From: Yponomeuta sedellus
Lineage: Eukaryota > Arthropoda > Insecta > Lepidoptera > Yponomeutidae
DNA: 64,000 nt
NCBI GenBank assembly: GCA_934045075.1
Contig: OW203745.1
Coordinates: 12,424,873-12,488,872, forward strand
Reading direction: 5' to 3'
Position 1 is the stretch's first letter; every line of letters begins with the position of its first letter. The translations under genes were made by a program, and so were the position numbers. Positions 25,501 to 31,436 of the stretch are shown here, piece after piece. A model generated the notes under the pieces. That model was not told where the DNA came from and did not search any database. It saw only the letters and a list, made by a program, of their open reading frames with translations.

Positions 25501-27931
25501 ATTAAAAATTAGTTTTTTACGAATTAAATGTTTTGTCCGGATAAATGAACAAATATTGATATTTTAAATTAAATTCATTCGCAAAAAGCTTCGTGAAACA
25601 TAAAAAATTGGAAAATTAATACAAAATACAAACAAAAGAAAACGGCACTAATACAGTTCAGTTTGACAGCTTGTGATTTAATTATTTAACTGCAAGAATT
25701 TCTTTCTTTGTTAATAAGTAGAAATATTATGTACAGTCTGTTAGCTTTTAGAATATATTTTCGATTCAATTCAATCTTTTATTGCCATAAATTACAGTAA
25801 TAACATATACCTCGGGCTTTATAAATAGTAGGCTTTGGGTTTCGCCGTAAGCACATGAGTGTAATACTATTTCCTGCCCTGTCTAAAACTTTTCTTCACT
25901 GGTTTGAAAAGTTATGTAAATTTAAAAACCTATTTAGAGGCTAAAAATTTCACCCATGCCGGGATTCGAACCCGCAACCTCTGGCTATCCGTACCAGCGC
26001 TCTACCAATTGAGCCAATGGGCGACTCACGGCATCAGTGAAATTTCGAACCTCTTTACAATATTCTCTGTATTACGTACAGGCAGCGACATCTGACTTAA
26101 GCAAATTGCATTACTTAAAGCCCCGACCACCTACTTTGCAGTTAGGTTTTAACATCGGAACGATATCACTGTACCCACATGATTACACTATTTTTATTTT
26201 TAATGCACTAACCCGTGCTAAGGAACAAATTTAAAAACCTTTAGTGCATTAAAAATAAAAATAGTGTAAGTTATGTAAAGTCATAAAGTTAAGCGTCATA
26301 TTAGTTCCGATATTTCTATTACACGAATATATCCGATTCTATCCGATAGTAGCCGAGCAATATTCTGAAAGCTAACAGACTGTATCTAATCGTGTAAACA
26401 CCGTCTTAATATAATTAAAAAAACTTTAATCCATTTTTGATGACTCCCTAAACGGTTACATGCAAATAGTGGCGTAACCAATGTTAGTTACGCTGTCGGA
26501 ATCAATAGATTGTGGCTATTTATGTTCTGGATTCCGCTAAACACTTTTGAACCCGCCATGCTGACGTCAAGACGACCGTTTCAATACCGTAGCTTTACAC
26601 TCAAACATCATCATCGTCAACCCATTATGTCCCCACCGAAGGGCACAGGTAGGTACCTACATATCATCCGTCAGGAAAGTATAGGCCATACTCCACCAGG
26701 ATACACTCAATATAACTTGAGATGGACAGTGTTACCACTAACCAATTGAAACTCCAATCGTCTCAAAATAATTTGGGATAGGAAGCGTCATCAAAATGAA
26801 GCATGTATTTTTACCAAAAAAAAAATAGTTTTGAACTCGCTATAACTCTGAATAGAGCGCGTCACGAATAGTAGGTAACCAATAGAAGCTAGTCGTTACC
26901 GATTCAGAGCTATATTTTTGGGTATGAGCCGTCAGCAAAATCAAGCATGATTTTTTACCTACCCGCGGTTCTTACGTTCCCTAAATTTTTTGCTATCATT
27001 TATTGCTATCCTGCAGTCACGAATCGCCTCTTTGTGGTCTAGGCTATGTAAGAGTGCAATCCTGTAAGTCGTTTATGACAACCTCACAAGTCCTATATAC
27101 ATAATCACTGGATCTCTGTGCAGATGAGCGCGAAACACAAGAAGTTTAAGACTTTAGGTAATTTGTCATACTTTTGTTGTTTAGTTTTTAGTTACTAGTA
27201 ATAATTATTTTTTGTGGGTCCGTTTCATCATCATCATCAGGCTGTACTAGTCCACTGCTGAACATAGCCCTCCACTAATAAGCGCCATAGCGCCCTTTCT
27301 TCAGCTTACCGTATCCAGCATCTGCCTGCAGTTATTGTGGAGTTAGTTGGGTCCCTTTGCCCAAAAAAAAATACTATTAGATATGTTTTTTTACTTTATA
27401 AAGGAGGCAAAACAGAATCAACAACAAGCACTTAAATACAGTAAACGACTTTGATTATTAAATTTCGTTAATTTCTAAGCATTCCTCACCTCTATATAAG
27501 AGCATAGTATGTGATAAGAGTAGAATACATAAGATTCATGAAGACAATCTCTTGTTACTTAAAAAGGTACTCGTAACGTTCAATAAGCCGCAGTTTCTGT
27601 GCTATTTTGAATAAGATAAGATAAGAATATTCTTTATTGTACACCAGAGCACATATTATAAAACATGTAAAGATACAAAGTACAATTGGCGGCCTTATTG
27701 CTGAAAGCAATTTCTTCCAGACAACCTTACGACGGAAAGTTGCTGAAGGAAATAAGAGACGGATAGTCGGTGCAAATATTAATAAAACCTTTTCATTTCA
27801 TTTCAAGGTACAGAACAATTCCAAATTAATATTATTATTATTATTTTCCTTAGCTCGACTGTCGTGAGCTGAAGCCACATTCGCCCAACGAGCACAGACG
27901 AGACGCAAGGAAGAAGCACAAGGCATCGTAA
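4037..27931 (+). CDS. Mctp: MCTP: multiple C2 domain and transmembrane region protein
   Basis: Joined coding exons: 4037-4557, 5630-5762 (both tentative), 6749-6900, 10848-11006, 12723-12909, 14266-14465, 15697-15910, 17069-17214, 17702-17847, 19644-19720, 20108-20214, 20865-20974, 21948-22045, 27854-27931. All phases agree and give 775 residues, of which the last 557 are firm. Layout: acidic, Ser-rich leader (1-218), C2B (about 238-357, SDPYCKF), C2C (about 399-515, SDPFCVIEL), membrane region one (about 575-612), acidic linker (628-645), membrane region two (about 683-712), basic tail ending HKAS. MCTPs are ER-anchored calcium and lipid sensors; the fly protein acts in presynaptic homeostasis. 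The family usually has three C2 domains; the first (C2A) is not in this window. Confidence 0.92.
5340..5412 (+). repeat. LINE 3' tail with GATGATGATGA
   Basis: GGGAGGCCTATGTCCTGCAG and CAGTGGGCGTCAAATGGCTG followed by a GATGATGATGAG run is the typical 3' end of RTE-type LINEs in Lepidoptera. It sits in the intron between 4557 and 5630. Confidence 0.6.
5630..5762 (+). CDS. Candidate second exon of the Mctp alternative 5' end
   Basis: A good acceptor (pyrimidine tract then CTACACCAG) precedes a GC-richer open stretch. Taking AG from the preceding exon it reads [20 protein letters not shown] and ends QGDRLHR. A weak donor AGG/GTATTG at 5763 leaves phase 0, exactly what the exon at 6749 needs. 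Without that donor the frame ends at TGA 5778-5780. No known domain is seen. Confidence 0.45.
5781..6748. other. Mctp intron, no other feature resolved
   Basis: No C2A-like coding (no Ser-Asp-Pro-Tyr or Phe block) and no complete repeat was recognised. This matters because the first C2 domain would be expected before 6749. Confidence 0.45.
6749..6900 (+). CDS. Mctp: Mctp exon: start of C2B domain
   Basis: Acceptor TTCCCCTTCCACAG, phase 0, donor GTGAGT. It reads [20 protein letters not shown] then [16 protein letters not shown] and TSDPYCKF. This matches the family segment leading into the second C2 domain, with the first Ca-binding-loop aspartates. A perfect-looking GTAAGT at 6891 inside the exon is not used, because only the 6901 donor keeps phase with 10848. 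Confidence 0.9.
7040..7108. repeat. Non-LTR 3' end fragment (family G-like)
   Basis: An ATT-triplet run, then AAATTCTTTATTGTACCTG and TGTACAATTGGTGGGCTTA, is the reversed 3' end type that recurs at 15530 and 27608. A MITE follows directly. Confidence 0.5.
7109..7228. mobile_element. 120-bp MITE with 25-bp inverted ends
   Basis: Both ends read inward AGGCTGACATTCAGAGACGA continuing AAACT. The inner parts also pair in part (GACTGGTCTTAC and GAGACCGGTC). A small non-autonomous DNA element; the superfamily was not decided. Confidence 0.8.
7300..7864. other. Mctp intron segment, unclassified repeats
   Basis: An AT-rich run (7315-7490), with TAGACTTCATAA twice, is followed by a more GC-rich block (7500-7680) that resembles LINE-derived sequence but could not be assigned. 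Confidence 0.35.
7865..9822. mobile_element. 1.96-kb TIR DNA transposon with degenerate coding
   Basis: Perfect 20-base terminal inverted repeats CCCATATAGCCATTTTTGGT lie at 7865-7884 and, inverted, at 9803-9822. Subterminal TCACAAAGTTAC repeats occur at 8501 and 8543, and GTTACGACAC/GTGTCG motifs cluster at both ends. The interior holds broken coding (8698-9278). No clear target duplication was found at the two flanks (GGCAG, AGTAGG), so the superfamily is undetermined. It lies inside an Mctp intron. Confidence 0.8.
8698..9278 (+). pseudogene. Broken transposon ORF of unknown type
   Basis: Two coding-like segments lie in the TIR element. Segment 8698-8862 reads [20 protein letters not shown] to a TAA. 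Segment 8919-9278, in another frame, has no ATG and includes [20 protein letters not shown] and ends NDRNYLFNT. Both are highly charged and helical. A stop and frame change separate them, so this is likely a decayed accessory or transposase fragment. No catalytic motif was recognised. Confidence 0.45.
9956..10037. repeat. Pair of reverse-complementary palindromes
   Basis: TTAGTGTACATACGTCTGTA continuing CACTAA (9956-9981) is itself nearly palindromic. Its reverse complement recurs at 10013-10037. A 31-base GC-rich spacer lies between, so two alternative hairpin folds are possible. Confidence 0.85.
10848..11006 (+). CDS. Mctp: Mctp exon: body of C2B domain
   Basis: Acceptor CTGCAG, donor GTAATT. 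It reads [19 protein letters not shown] then [20 protein letters not shown] and KQTKDDFLG. The WDKD..KDD block supplies the loop-3 acidic residues of a Ca-binding C2 domain. Close to the vertebrate MCTP second C2 domain. Confidence 0.95.
11113..11316 (+). mobile_element. Family B SINE
   Basis: A tRNA-like head (ACGACCTCTGTGCCCTCGG, B box GGTCCCGGGTTCGAACC) is followed by an A-run, then TTGGATGTTTACATGTTTGT and ATGTATGTGCCTGTATGTAA. Pol III-type promoter boxes imply a tRNA-derived SINE. Confidence 0.8.
11672..11966 (-). mobile_element. Family A element with inverted right end
   Basis: The reversed A body with tRNA-like block is followed at 11939 by TCCCGGCATGGGTGGAATTT in the opposite sense. 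The terminal segment is therefore duplicated as an inverted copy. Confidence 0.75.
12109..12372 (+). mobile_element. Helitron-like unit with GTGATG-rich tail
   Basis: It begins CTAGCCGTGCCCCGCGGTGG, with AGTAAAACGTAGCCTATTGT, and ends TTTATAATATTAGTGTGAT, followed by degenerate TGTGATGTGATG repeats. This is a common lepidopteran non-autonomous repeat; related pieces lie at 38565 and 51725. Confidence 0.65.
12373..12680 (+). mobile_element. Family A element, forward copy
   Basis: Head GGGTACAGTGATATCATTCC, CTGCCTGTACGTAATACAGA, tRNA-like block (TTAGCTCAGTTAGAAAGAGC to GCGGGTTCGGAACCC), then GCCTTTAAATAGGTTTTTAA, AGCACGGGTTAGTGC and an A-rich tail. One of the most complete forward copies. Confidence 0.8.
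12723..12909 (+). CDS. Mctp: Mctp exon: end of C2B and linker
   Basis: Acceptor CTTTTCAG, donor GTAAGT, phase 0 out. It reads [20 protein letters not shown] then [16 protein letters not shown] and [15 protein letters not shown], the last strand of C2B and the charged linker to C2C. Confidence 0.95.
13440..13620. repeat. Unclassified repeat with a 41-base duplication
   Basis: TTTATTGAGCAGAATAGTAA occurs at 13456 and, with one change, at 13497, then ACTCTG in both. The surrounding 13430-13620 looks like a decayed LINE 3' end. Confidence 0.45.
14266..14465 (+). CDS. Mctp: Mctp exon: first half of C2C domain
   Basis: Acceptor TTTCTCCAG, donor GTGAGT. It reads [40 protein letters not shown] and LTPNWNKIF, the third C2 domain with SDPF calcium-loop residues. 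Confidence 0.96.
14520..14657. mobile_element. 138-bp hairpin MITE
   Basis: GGGCCACTTTATGAATTGAG at the left pairs with the inverted right end (TGAATTCAGTAAGTGGCCCC). A related design is seen at 57070-57220. It starts 55 bases into the intron after the C2C exon. Confidence 0.7.
14921..14983. repeat. 28-bp inverted repeat with 7-base loop
   Basis: Arms 14921-14948 and 14956-14983 are complementary with one mismatch; the loop is TTTGACA. Intronic in Mctp. No flanking target duplication was seen. Confidence 0.9.
15525..15640 (-). repeat. Non-LTR 3' end fragment, reverse
   Basis: AAATAGAAAACACTTTATTA and ACACAATTGGCGGGCTTAT match the reversed family G ends. Confidence 0.5.
15697..15910 (+). CDS. 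Mctp: Mctp exon: second half of C2C domain
   Basis: Acceptor TTCCATTTTAG, donor GTGAGT. It reads [40 protein letters not shown] and [14 protein letters not shown]. The YDEDHDH block supplies acidic loop residues. Very close to family sequences. Confidence 0.96.
16269..16574. mobile_element. 306-bp element with perfect 31-bp TIRs
   Basis: Arms 16269-16299 and 16544-16574 are exact inverted copies starting ATAGTTAGAATATTTTCGGG. The interior has GACGTTTTGACAACGTC and GTAACGTCGTCGAAACGTCG. A non-autonomous DNA transposon in an Mctp intron. Confidence 0.85.
17069..17214 (+). CDS. Mctp: Mctp exon: juxtamembrane segment
   Basis: Acceptor GCTTTTTCAG, donor GTGAGT. It reads [20 protein letters not shown] then [20 protein letters not shown], the conserved region between C2C and the first membrane segment. 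Confidence 0.95.
17443..17628 (+). mobile_element. Family B SINE
   Basis: TGACGACCTCTATGGCGTAG, B box GGTCCCGGGTTCGAATCCCG, an A-run, TTGGATGCTTACATGTTTGT and AATGTATGTGCTTGTACTCG. A piece of family C (CTCCACTACGGGGGCCAAGT) follows, 70 bases before the next Mctp exon. Confidence 0.8.
17702..17847 (+). CDS. Mctp: Mctp exon: first membrane region
   Basis: Acceptor CTTTGCAG, donor GTACGA. It reads [40 protein letters not shown] and NWLIYRLT, a long hydrophobic stretch likely forming one membrane hairpin or segment. The vertebrate counterpart has CFDWDSP at the start. Confidence 0.95.
17924..18215 (+). repeat. Family C repeat
   Basis: It begins GTTATCAACCCTTGTATGTC, then ACTCCACCACGGGGGCCAAG, TTGGTGGAGGATTGTAAGAC, CATAAGGCCTCTGACATGGC and AGCCGGCACCAACGGCTTAA. 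A near full-length forward copy; incidental frames cross it. Confidence 0.85.
18330..18560 (+). repeat. Family C repeat, 3' part
   Basis: It begins inside the unit (CACTCATAAGGCCTCTGACA) and continues through GCACGGAAGCGCTCGG to GACTAGGCCACGAGCGC. Confidence 0.8.
18681..18749 (+). CDS. Candidate 69-nt cassette exon of Mctp
   Basis: Acceptor ATGTTTTTAG and donor GTAAGT bracket exactly 23 codons. In the phase set by the preceding exon it is open and reads [20 protein letters not shown] then LYS. Its length is a multiple of three, so inclusion keeps the frame into the 19644 exon. Basic and aromatic content would place a charged insert after membrane region one. No family counterpart is recalled; it may also be chance. 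Confidence 0.35.
19421..19530. repeat. (ATGT)n microsatellite
   Basis: Almost uninterrupted ATGT units lie in the intron 114 bases before the acidic-linker exon. The upstream flank (CAGTCCCTGGTCTCTGCCCA) is a repeat edge also seen reversed near 10710. Confidence 0.95.
19644..19720 (+). CDS. Mctp: Mctp exon: acidic linker
   Basis: Acceptor TTTAAACAG, donor GTGACT. It reads [20 protein letters not shown] then EEEVDK. Acidic linkers at this position are a family feature. Confidence 0.9.
20108..20214 (+). CDS. Mctp: Mctp exon: conserved pre-membrane helix
   Basis: Acceptor TTTTTATTACAG, donor GTGAGT. It reads [20 protein letters not shown] then [15 protein letters not shown]. The AIQEV..SVQN..VASLGE pattern is diagnostic of MCTP. 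Confidence 0.95.
20287..20360. repeat. (GGTC)n low-complexity run
   Basis: GTCAGTCAGG-type units grade into GGTCGGTCGGTC. A shorter relative is near 21438. Confidence 0.85.
20865..20974 (+). CDS. Mctp: Mctp exon: second membrane region
   Basis: Acceptor TTTTTTTTCAG, donor GTAAGA. It reads [37 protein letters not shown], a transmembrane segment followed by the conserved PLR..L..WG. Confidence 0.96.
21020..21835 (+). mobile_element. Four tandem Helitron-like units
   Basis: Units start near 21029, 21222, 21488 and 21665. Each has AATCGCTGAATG, GTAAGCGCAAATCTCGAGAG (or close), CTGAACCGATTTCGC, TTCTTTTTTTAGAATATTCC and ends GTACGAAGTTCGCTGGGT, then GCTAGT or a remnant of it. The ends fit the lepidopteran Helitron type (CTAG-T terminus). 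Head-to-tail arrays are typical of rolling-circle elements. Confidence 0.7.
21948..22045 (+). CDS. Mctp: Mctp exon: post-membrane conserved segment
   Basis: Acceptor AAATTTCAG, donor GTAAGT. It reads [20 protein letters not shown] then [13 protein letters not shown]. The NNE.LD.LSRVP..E motif is diagnostic of MCTP. Confidence 0.96.
22100..22364 (+). repeat. 5' LTR
   Basis: It shares GTAACGGTGCAAACCTCTTC, CGTCACACATTCTTCGATTT, GACCAGATCTGACT and AACACCTGAAGTCATTCCAG with the solo copy at 62747-63634. Confidence 0.75.
22366..22377 (+). other. Primer-binding-site-like sequence
   Basis: TGGCGCCCAACG, one base after the LTR end, resembles PBS sequences of Metaviridae/BEL-type elements. The priming tRNA was not identified. 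Confidence 0.55.
23695..23890 (-). mobile_element. RTE-type LINE 3' fragment, reverse
   Basis: The minus strand reads a remnant ending in the tail block (reverse of CCACTGCTGGACATAGGCC). It lies inside the LTR-type element, so it is probably a later insertion. Confidence 0.55.
25236..25328 (+). repeat. Truncated 3' LTR
   Basis: TACTATAAATATCTACAAAT, AACACCTGAAGTCGTTCCAG and ATCGTTCCA match the last 93 bases of the left LTR. The upstream U3-like part is absent or replaced. Confidence 0.65.
25732..26384 (-). mobile_element. Family E TIR element containing family A
   Basis: The ends TACAGTCTGTTAGCTTTTAG (25732) and AAGCTAACAGACTGTA (26384) are inverted copies. The interior reads in reverse (GGCTTTGGGTTTCGCCGTAA, GATATTTCTATTACACG). 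It contains a G-type fragment near 25765-25805 and family A at 25921-26269. Confidence 0.8.
25921..26269 (-). mobile_element. Family A element with 10-bp target duplication and 29-bp inverted tail
   Basis: Direct repeats GTTATGTAAA flank it at 25911-25920 and 26270-26279. The body is reversed, with the tRNA-like block at 25956-26025. Its right end has perfect 29-base inverted arms (26183-26211, 26241-26269) beginning TTACACTATTTTTATTTTTA, so the tail is duplicated back-to-back. Confidence 0.8.
26600..26715 (+). repeat. Family C repeat, diverged
   Basis: CGTCAACCCATTATGTCCCC, GAAGGGCACAGG, and AGTATAGGCCATACTCCACC match the first third of the unit. Confidence 0.55.
27225..27345 (-). repeat. 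RTE-type LINE tail, reverse
   Basis: CATCATCATCATCAGGCTGT, then GTCCACTGCTGAACATAGCC is a reversed LINE 3' end with its trinucleotide tail. Confidence 0.55.
27608..27730 (-). mobile_element. Family G non-LTR 3' end inserted in an older repeat
   Basis: AAGAATATTCTTTATTGTAC, TACAATTGGCGGCCTTATTG and AGCAATTTCTTCCAGACAAC are the reverse of the copy at 34634. The host repeat (AAGCCGCAGTTTCTGTGCTA ... ACCTTTTCATTTCATTTCA) is seen uninterrupted at 46053-46110. Confidence 0.65.
27854..27931 (+). CDS. Mctp: Mctp terminal coding exon
   Basis: Acceptor TTTTCCTTAG, phase 0, stop TAA at 27929-27931. It reads [20 protein letters not shown] then KHKAS. The .RELKP plus basic tail matches the MCTP C terminus. 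A possible poly(A) signal AATAAA is at 28506. Confidence 0.93.
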   Translation, partial: LDCRELKPHSPNEHRRDARKKHKAS

Positions 27932-28579
27932 CGCTATTCGGCGGCGATCCGACAAAGGATCAAGACTTGTTACAACAAAGTTATGGAATCGGTCTACCGG
28001 CAGCACGACACATAAGTTTTTCTTTTATTAAGGTCCTATTTCATATTACTACAATTCATAGTTTACTCGTGACTCTCGTGAGGAAAGTGTGAGAGAGTCT
28101 GAGTGTTGAGCTATTCAAAGTTATAGCGGACTACAGTGCACGCGCGTTAACCTTTAAGTATTACAATGCTCGACAGGTGGCTTGACCAAAAGCGTTTGAC
28201 ATCGCTTGGTCTTATTTCGTTTTTAGTTGGCGGGCGACGTTGTGATGTGAGTCGGACTTCTATAGACTTAAGTTTTAGTCAAACTAACAACAATGACTAA
28301 AATTGAATATGTTTGCTCTTGCGCGTAAGTATATCGCAAGCTCATTCTGAGTTTGTTCAAGCTATTTGCCGAGCATAGCACTTTTATTATACTATTTCCA
28401 ACAACATGTTAAGCTGGTGACTACTAAACCCAATCCACAGATAAACCTTGTCGGTTTCGGGGATGGGAGTCATTATATTGAATGTTATTTTTTTTTCTTA
28501 CCTTAAATAAAAATATATAAAAAATAAATACCTATACCTCAGCGCGTGAAATTACCAATCCGTGGCGGGCACGCGTGGT

Positions 28580-28984
28580 AATGAGGGATTTTTCTGACAG
28601 CTATTAAAAAAAAAAATAGTTCTAAAAGCTACGATGAGATGGCGCTGAATCGCAAGGGTTTACCTTTTTTTTGTTTGTTATTGCTTGCCACAGGTAAAAA
28701 CTTTATTGCTGTTTTGCGATTTCATCGACTGGAAGGAATCTAATCTGTGATCAACTGATCAACGTCAACTGATCAACCATGATTTTAGCACGAAAATCAA
28801 ATAACAATAGTGCAAGAGCAAAAAAAAAAGAGGGAAGAAATTCCACGTGATCTGTGGACTGTGGACCACAGAATATACTGGAAAGTGGCTTATCCTATTA
28901 AAAAAACAAAAACCCTTACTTGAAAACGCCATCTACTGACAAATTAGGAACTACTTTTCTTAGCTGTCAGAAAAATCCCTCATT
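28580..28984. mobile_element. 404-bp TIR element, TA-flanked
   Basis: The inverted ends start ATGAGGGATTTTTCTGACAG and continue CTA. TA flanks both termini (28579-28580, 28984-28985). It contains ATGAGATGGCGCTGAATCGC. Tc1/mariner-like non-autonomous element inferred. Confidence 0.75.
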
Positions 28985-28999
28985 AAGCTCGTACTTTTA

Positions 29000-29272
29000 C
29001 TTTACTTTTATACTTTATTGTCCACGAAAAACACAAAAAAGAAATACAATGAAAGAAAATACACGTACAAAGGCGAGCTTATCTCTGTAAGAGATTTCTT
29101 CCAGCAAACCTTAGGGAGTCGGAGTGGGGATGTGAAACGGGTCTATGCTGCACAACATACACTACATACTAATACACTTACACAGATAACAAAATCCTGC
29201 CATGATAGATATCTACCCAAATATATAAAAAATCTTATAATGAAAAGAATAAACTGCATAAACCATCAAAGA
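29000..29272 (-). mobile_element. Family G-like non-LTR 3' end
   Basis: TACTTTATTGTCCACGAAAA, ACGTACAAAGGCGAGCTTAT and AGAGATTTCTTCCAGCAAAC are the reverse of the copy at 60400-60480. A microsatellite follows directly. Confidence 0.55.
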
Positions 29273-29274
29273 AA

Positions 29275-29505
29275 TATACATACATACATACATACATACA
29301 TACATACATACATACATACATACATACATACATACATACATACATACATACATACATACATACATACATACATACATACATACATACATACATACATACA
29401 TACATACATACATACATACATACATACATACATACATACATACATACATACATACATACATACATACATACATACATACATACATACATACATACATACA
29501 TACAT
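29275..29505. repeat. (TACA)n microsatellite, about 57 units
   Basis: An uninterrupted tetranucleotide array. All long frames across it (IHTY or MYVC repeats) are artefacts. Confidence 0.98.
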
Positions 29506-29580
29506 AAAGAATACAGAATAAGAACCTACTTACATAAATACCTATCAAAGAGCTAAGATATAGACAGATAATGCTCTTTC

Positions 29581-29702
29581 AACCGTTTCCTGAAAGTACT
29601 GAATGAACCGTTTCCTGAAAGTACTGAATACCGTTTCCTGAAAATACTGAATGCATGTACCTACTCTCGCTCTCTCTTTCTCTATCTCTCTCTCTCTGAG
29701 AG
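29581..29702. repeat. Three-copy tandem repeat plus CT-rich run
   Basis: ACCGTTTCCTGAAAGTACTG occurs three times (29582, 29607, 29630, the last with one change), followed by CTCTCTCT-rich sequence and a family D-type tail (GAGAGAAGGCCTGTGCCC). Confidence 0.85.
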
Positions 29703-29811
29703 AAGGCCTGTGCCCTGCTGTGTTGTGGGTCGTTTATAGGCTACATAGAAAAATGGTTTACTAAACAGATGTGATAGATTGATGGACATATAGATTTTGA
29801 CTTGACGACCT

Positions 29812-30010
29812 CCGTGGCGTAGCGGTAGCGCATTTGCCTACCATACGAGAGGTCCCGGGTTCGATCCCCGGCTGAGGACAAAAAAAAACCCCAGGACTTC
29901 GATGTTTACATGTTTGTGATGTCGTTGTTTCTAGTTTCCACGACACAGGGTATCCTAGTGTGGGGCCAGAAACAATGTATGTGCCAGTATGTAAATGTTT
30001 TGTTATGTTA
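29812..30010 (+). mobile_element. Family B SINE
   Basis: CGACCTCCGTGGCGTAGCGG, GTCCCGGGTTCGATCCCCGG, an A-run, ATGTTTACATGTTTGTGATG and AATGTATGTGCCAGTATGTA. Confidence 0.85.
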
Positions 30011-30350
30011 TTTTAAATTTTATATAAAAAAAATATTCAACAGCACAATTACTGCATCACAACACAATTATTAAACAGATACAAATAGAAAAAAAGAAGC
30101 TAAACACATTGACAATTCGTTCTATCTGGTAACAACAGCTGATTAACTCACAGCTAACCGTGCTAATCGGTCTGGCCATGTTAATTGAATTACGAGTATC
30201 ACAGTAAACTATGAACTGTAGTTTTATATTGTATGATGTATGACATTATGACATCATTTATTGCATTACACTCTTATATGTCATGCGTCGTAATATATCG
30301 GTTTATTTATTTTTACCGTACCAAGTTTATAAATTTTAAAAATTAAATTT

Positions 30351-30470
30351 GATTGTTTATTATTTTAAATTAGTGAACTAGGTAAGTGCCTAATTTCACA
30401 ATTTTAAATAACAAACAATCAAAAAATCTCGTGTGTTAAATACTAATCTAATACACAAGATTTTTTTATT
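30351..30470. repeat. Two adjacent AT-rich hairpins
   Basis: Arms GATTGTTTATTATTTTAAAT and the reverse of ATTTTAAATAACAAACAATC make a 70-base hairpin (30351-30420). AAAAAATCTCGTGTG pairs with ACACAAGATTTTTT in the next 50 bases. Confidence 0.65.
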
Positions 30471-30522
30471 GTTCATTGTTTTTTAACATTGTGTGCTTAT
30501 GTGATTTATGGAAGTAAGTTAG

Positions 30523-30783
30523 TACAGTCTATTTATTCTTACTTGTCCAATTTAGTAAACAAGATTATAACCTTAAAATTGAGATTAGATGCCTGAACTA
30601 GACATTTTCTCGCAAATTCATGAACTATCATGAACTATGTTTATGAAATTGGCAGCGTGTTATCTAAAAGAGTGTTCCAGGTTACTTCATTTATGGAAAT
30701 ATGGCAGTTTTGGACTAAAAAGTAACAGATTAAGGGTAGAATCTTGTTTACTAAATTGGACAAGTAAGAATAAATAGACTGTA
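30523..30783. mobile_element. Family F TIR element, 44-bp perfect TIRs
   Basis: Ends 30523-30566 and 30740-30783 are exact inverted copies starting TACAGTCTATTTATTCTTAC. 261 bases, TA at both ends. A second, interrupted copy lies at 52037-52337. Confidence 0.88.
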
Positions 30784-31436
30784 CATACCTACATTTACAA
30801 TGTAAATGTAATTTTTGTAAGCAATAATCCCGATTGGAATGTCATATCTGGGATGCTGTATAATGTTATCTCATTGCAGATTTAACAATAGGTATAGAAA
30901 ATGTGTAATGCATACGTCCGCTTTTGATTATAATATAGATCATGACCAGATCAGCCGTACATGAACAATGTTTTATTAATATTAGGCAAGGAACATTACT
31001 GGTAAATTAATAGGTGTGTATAAAGTTTAAATATTACAAATTTTAATGTCTGTGATTACCAAAGATCTGTTAGGAGTGTTAAATTTTTTAATAATGAAGT
31101 TTTTATGTAAAAAGTTATCGATTATAATTGTAATTATGTACCGATACATACCTAATTATTTTAATACGAAATGTTTTTCTTCCAGCGTTGTTTACTAGAT
31201 GTCTAAATCTTTATACCCGTTTCTTAAGAGTCTCTTTATAAAATTTTGTCTCTTATCATGTTGTATGTACATAAGTACCTAAATTTATAGTAATAACCAA
31301 AGTGTCGCCGTCTAAACCTATCCTTTTATGAATGTATGCTGTACTTCCATTTTAATGTGTAGGATTATATTCTTATTTTTTTCTGAAAAGACTGAGTACT
31401 TACAAGGTTAATTTTCTGTCTTTTTGAGTACCCATC

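Noticed and set aside
29018..29548. Long frames on both strands with IHTY or MYVC repeats
   Set aside because: They are translations of the TACA microsatellite and have no gene-like ends.
29816..29880. tRNA gene on the plus strand
   Set aside because: It is the head of family B, followed by the standard SINE body.
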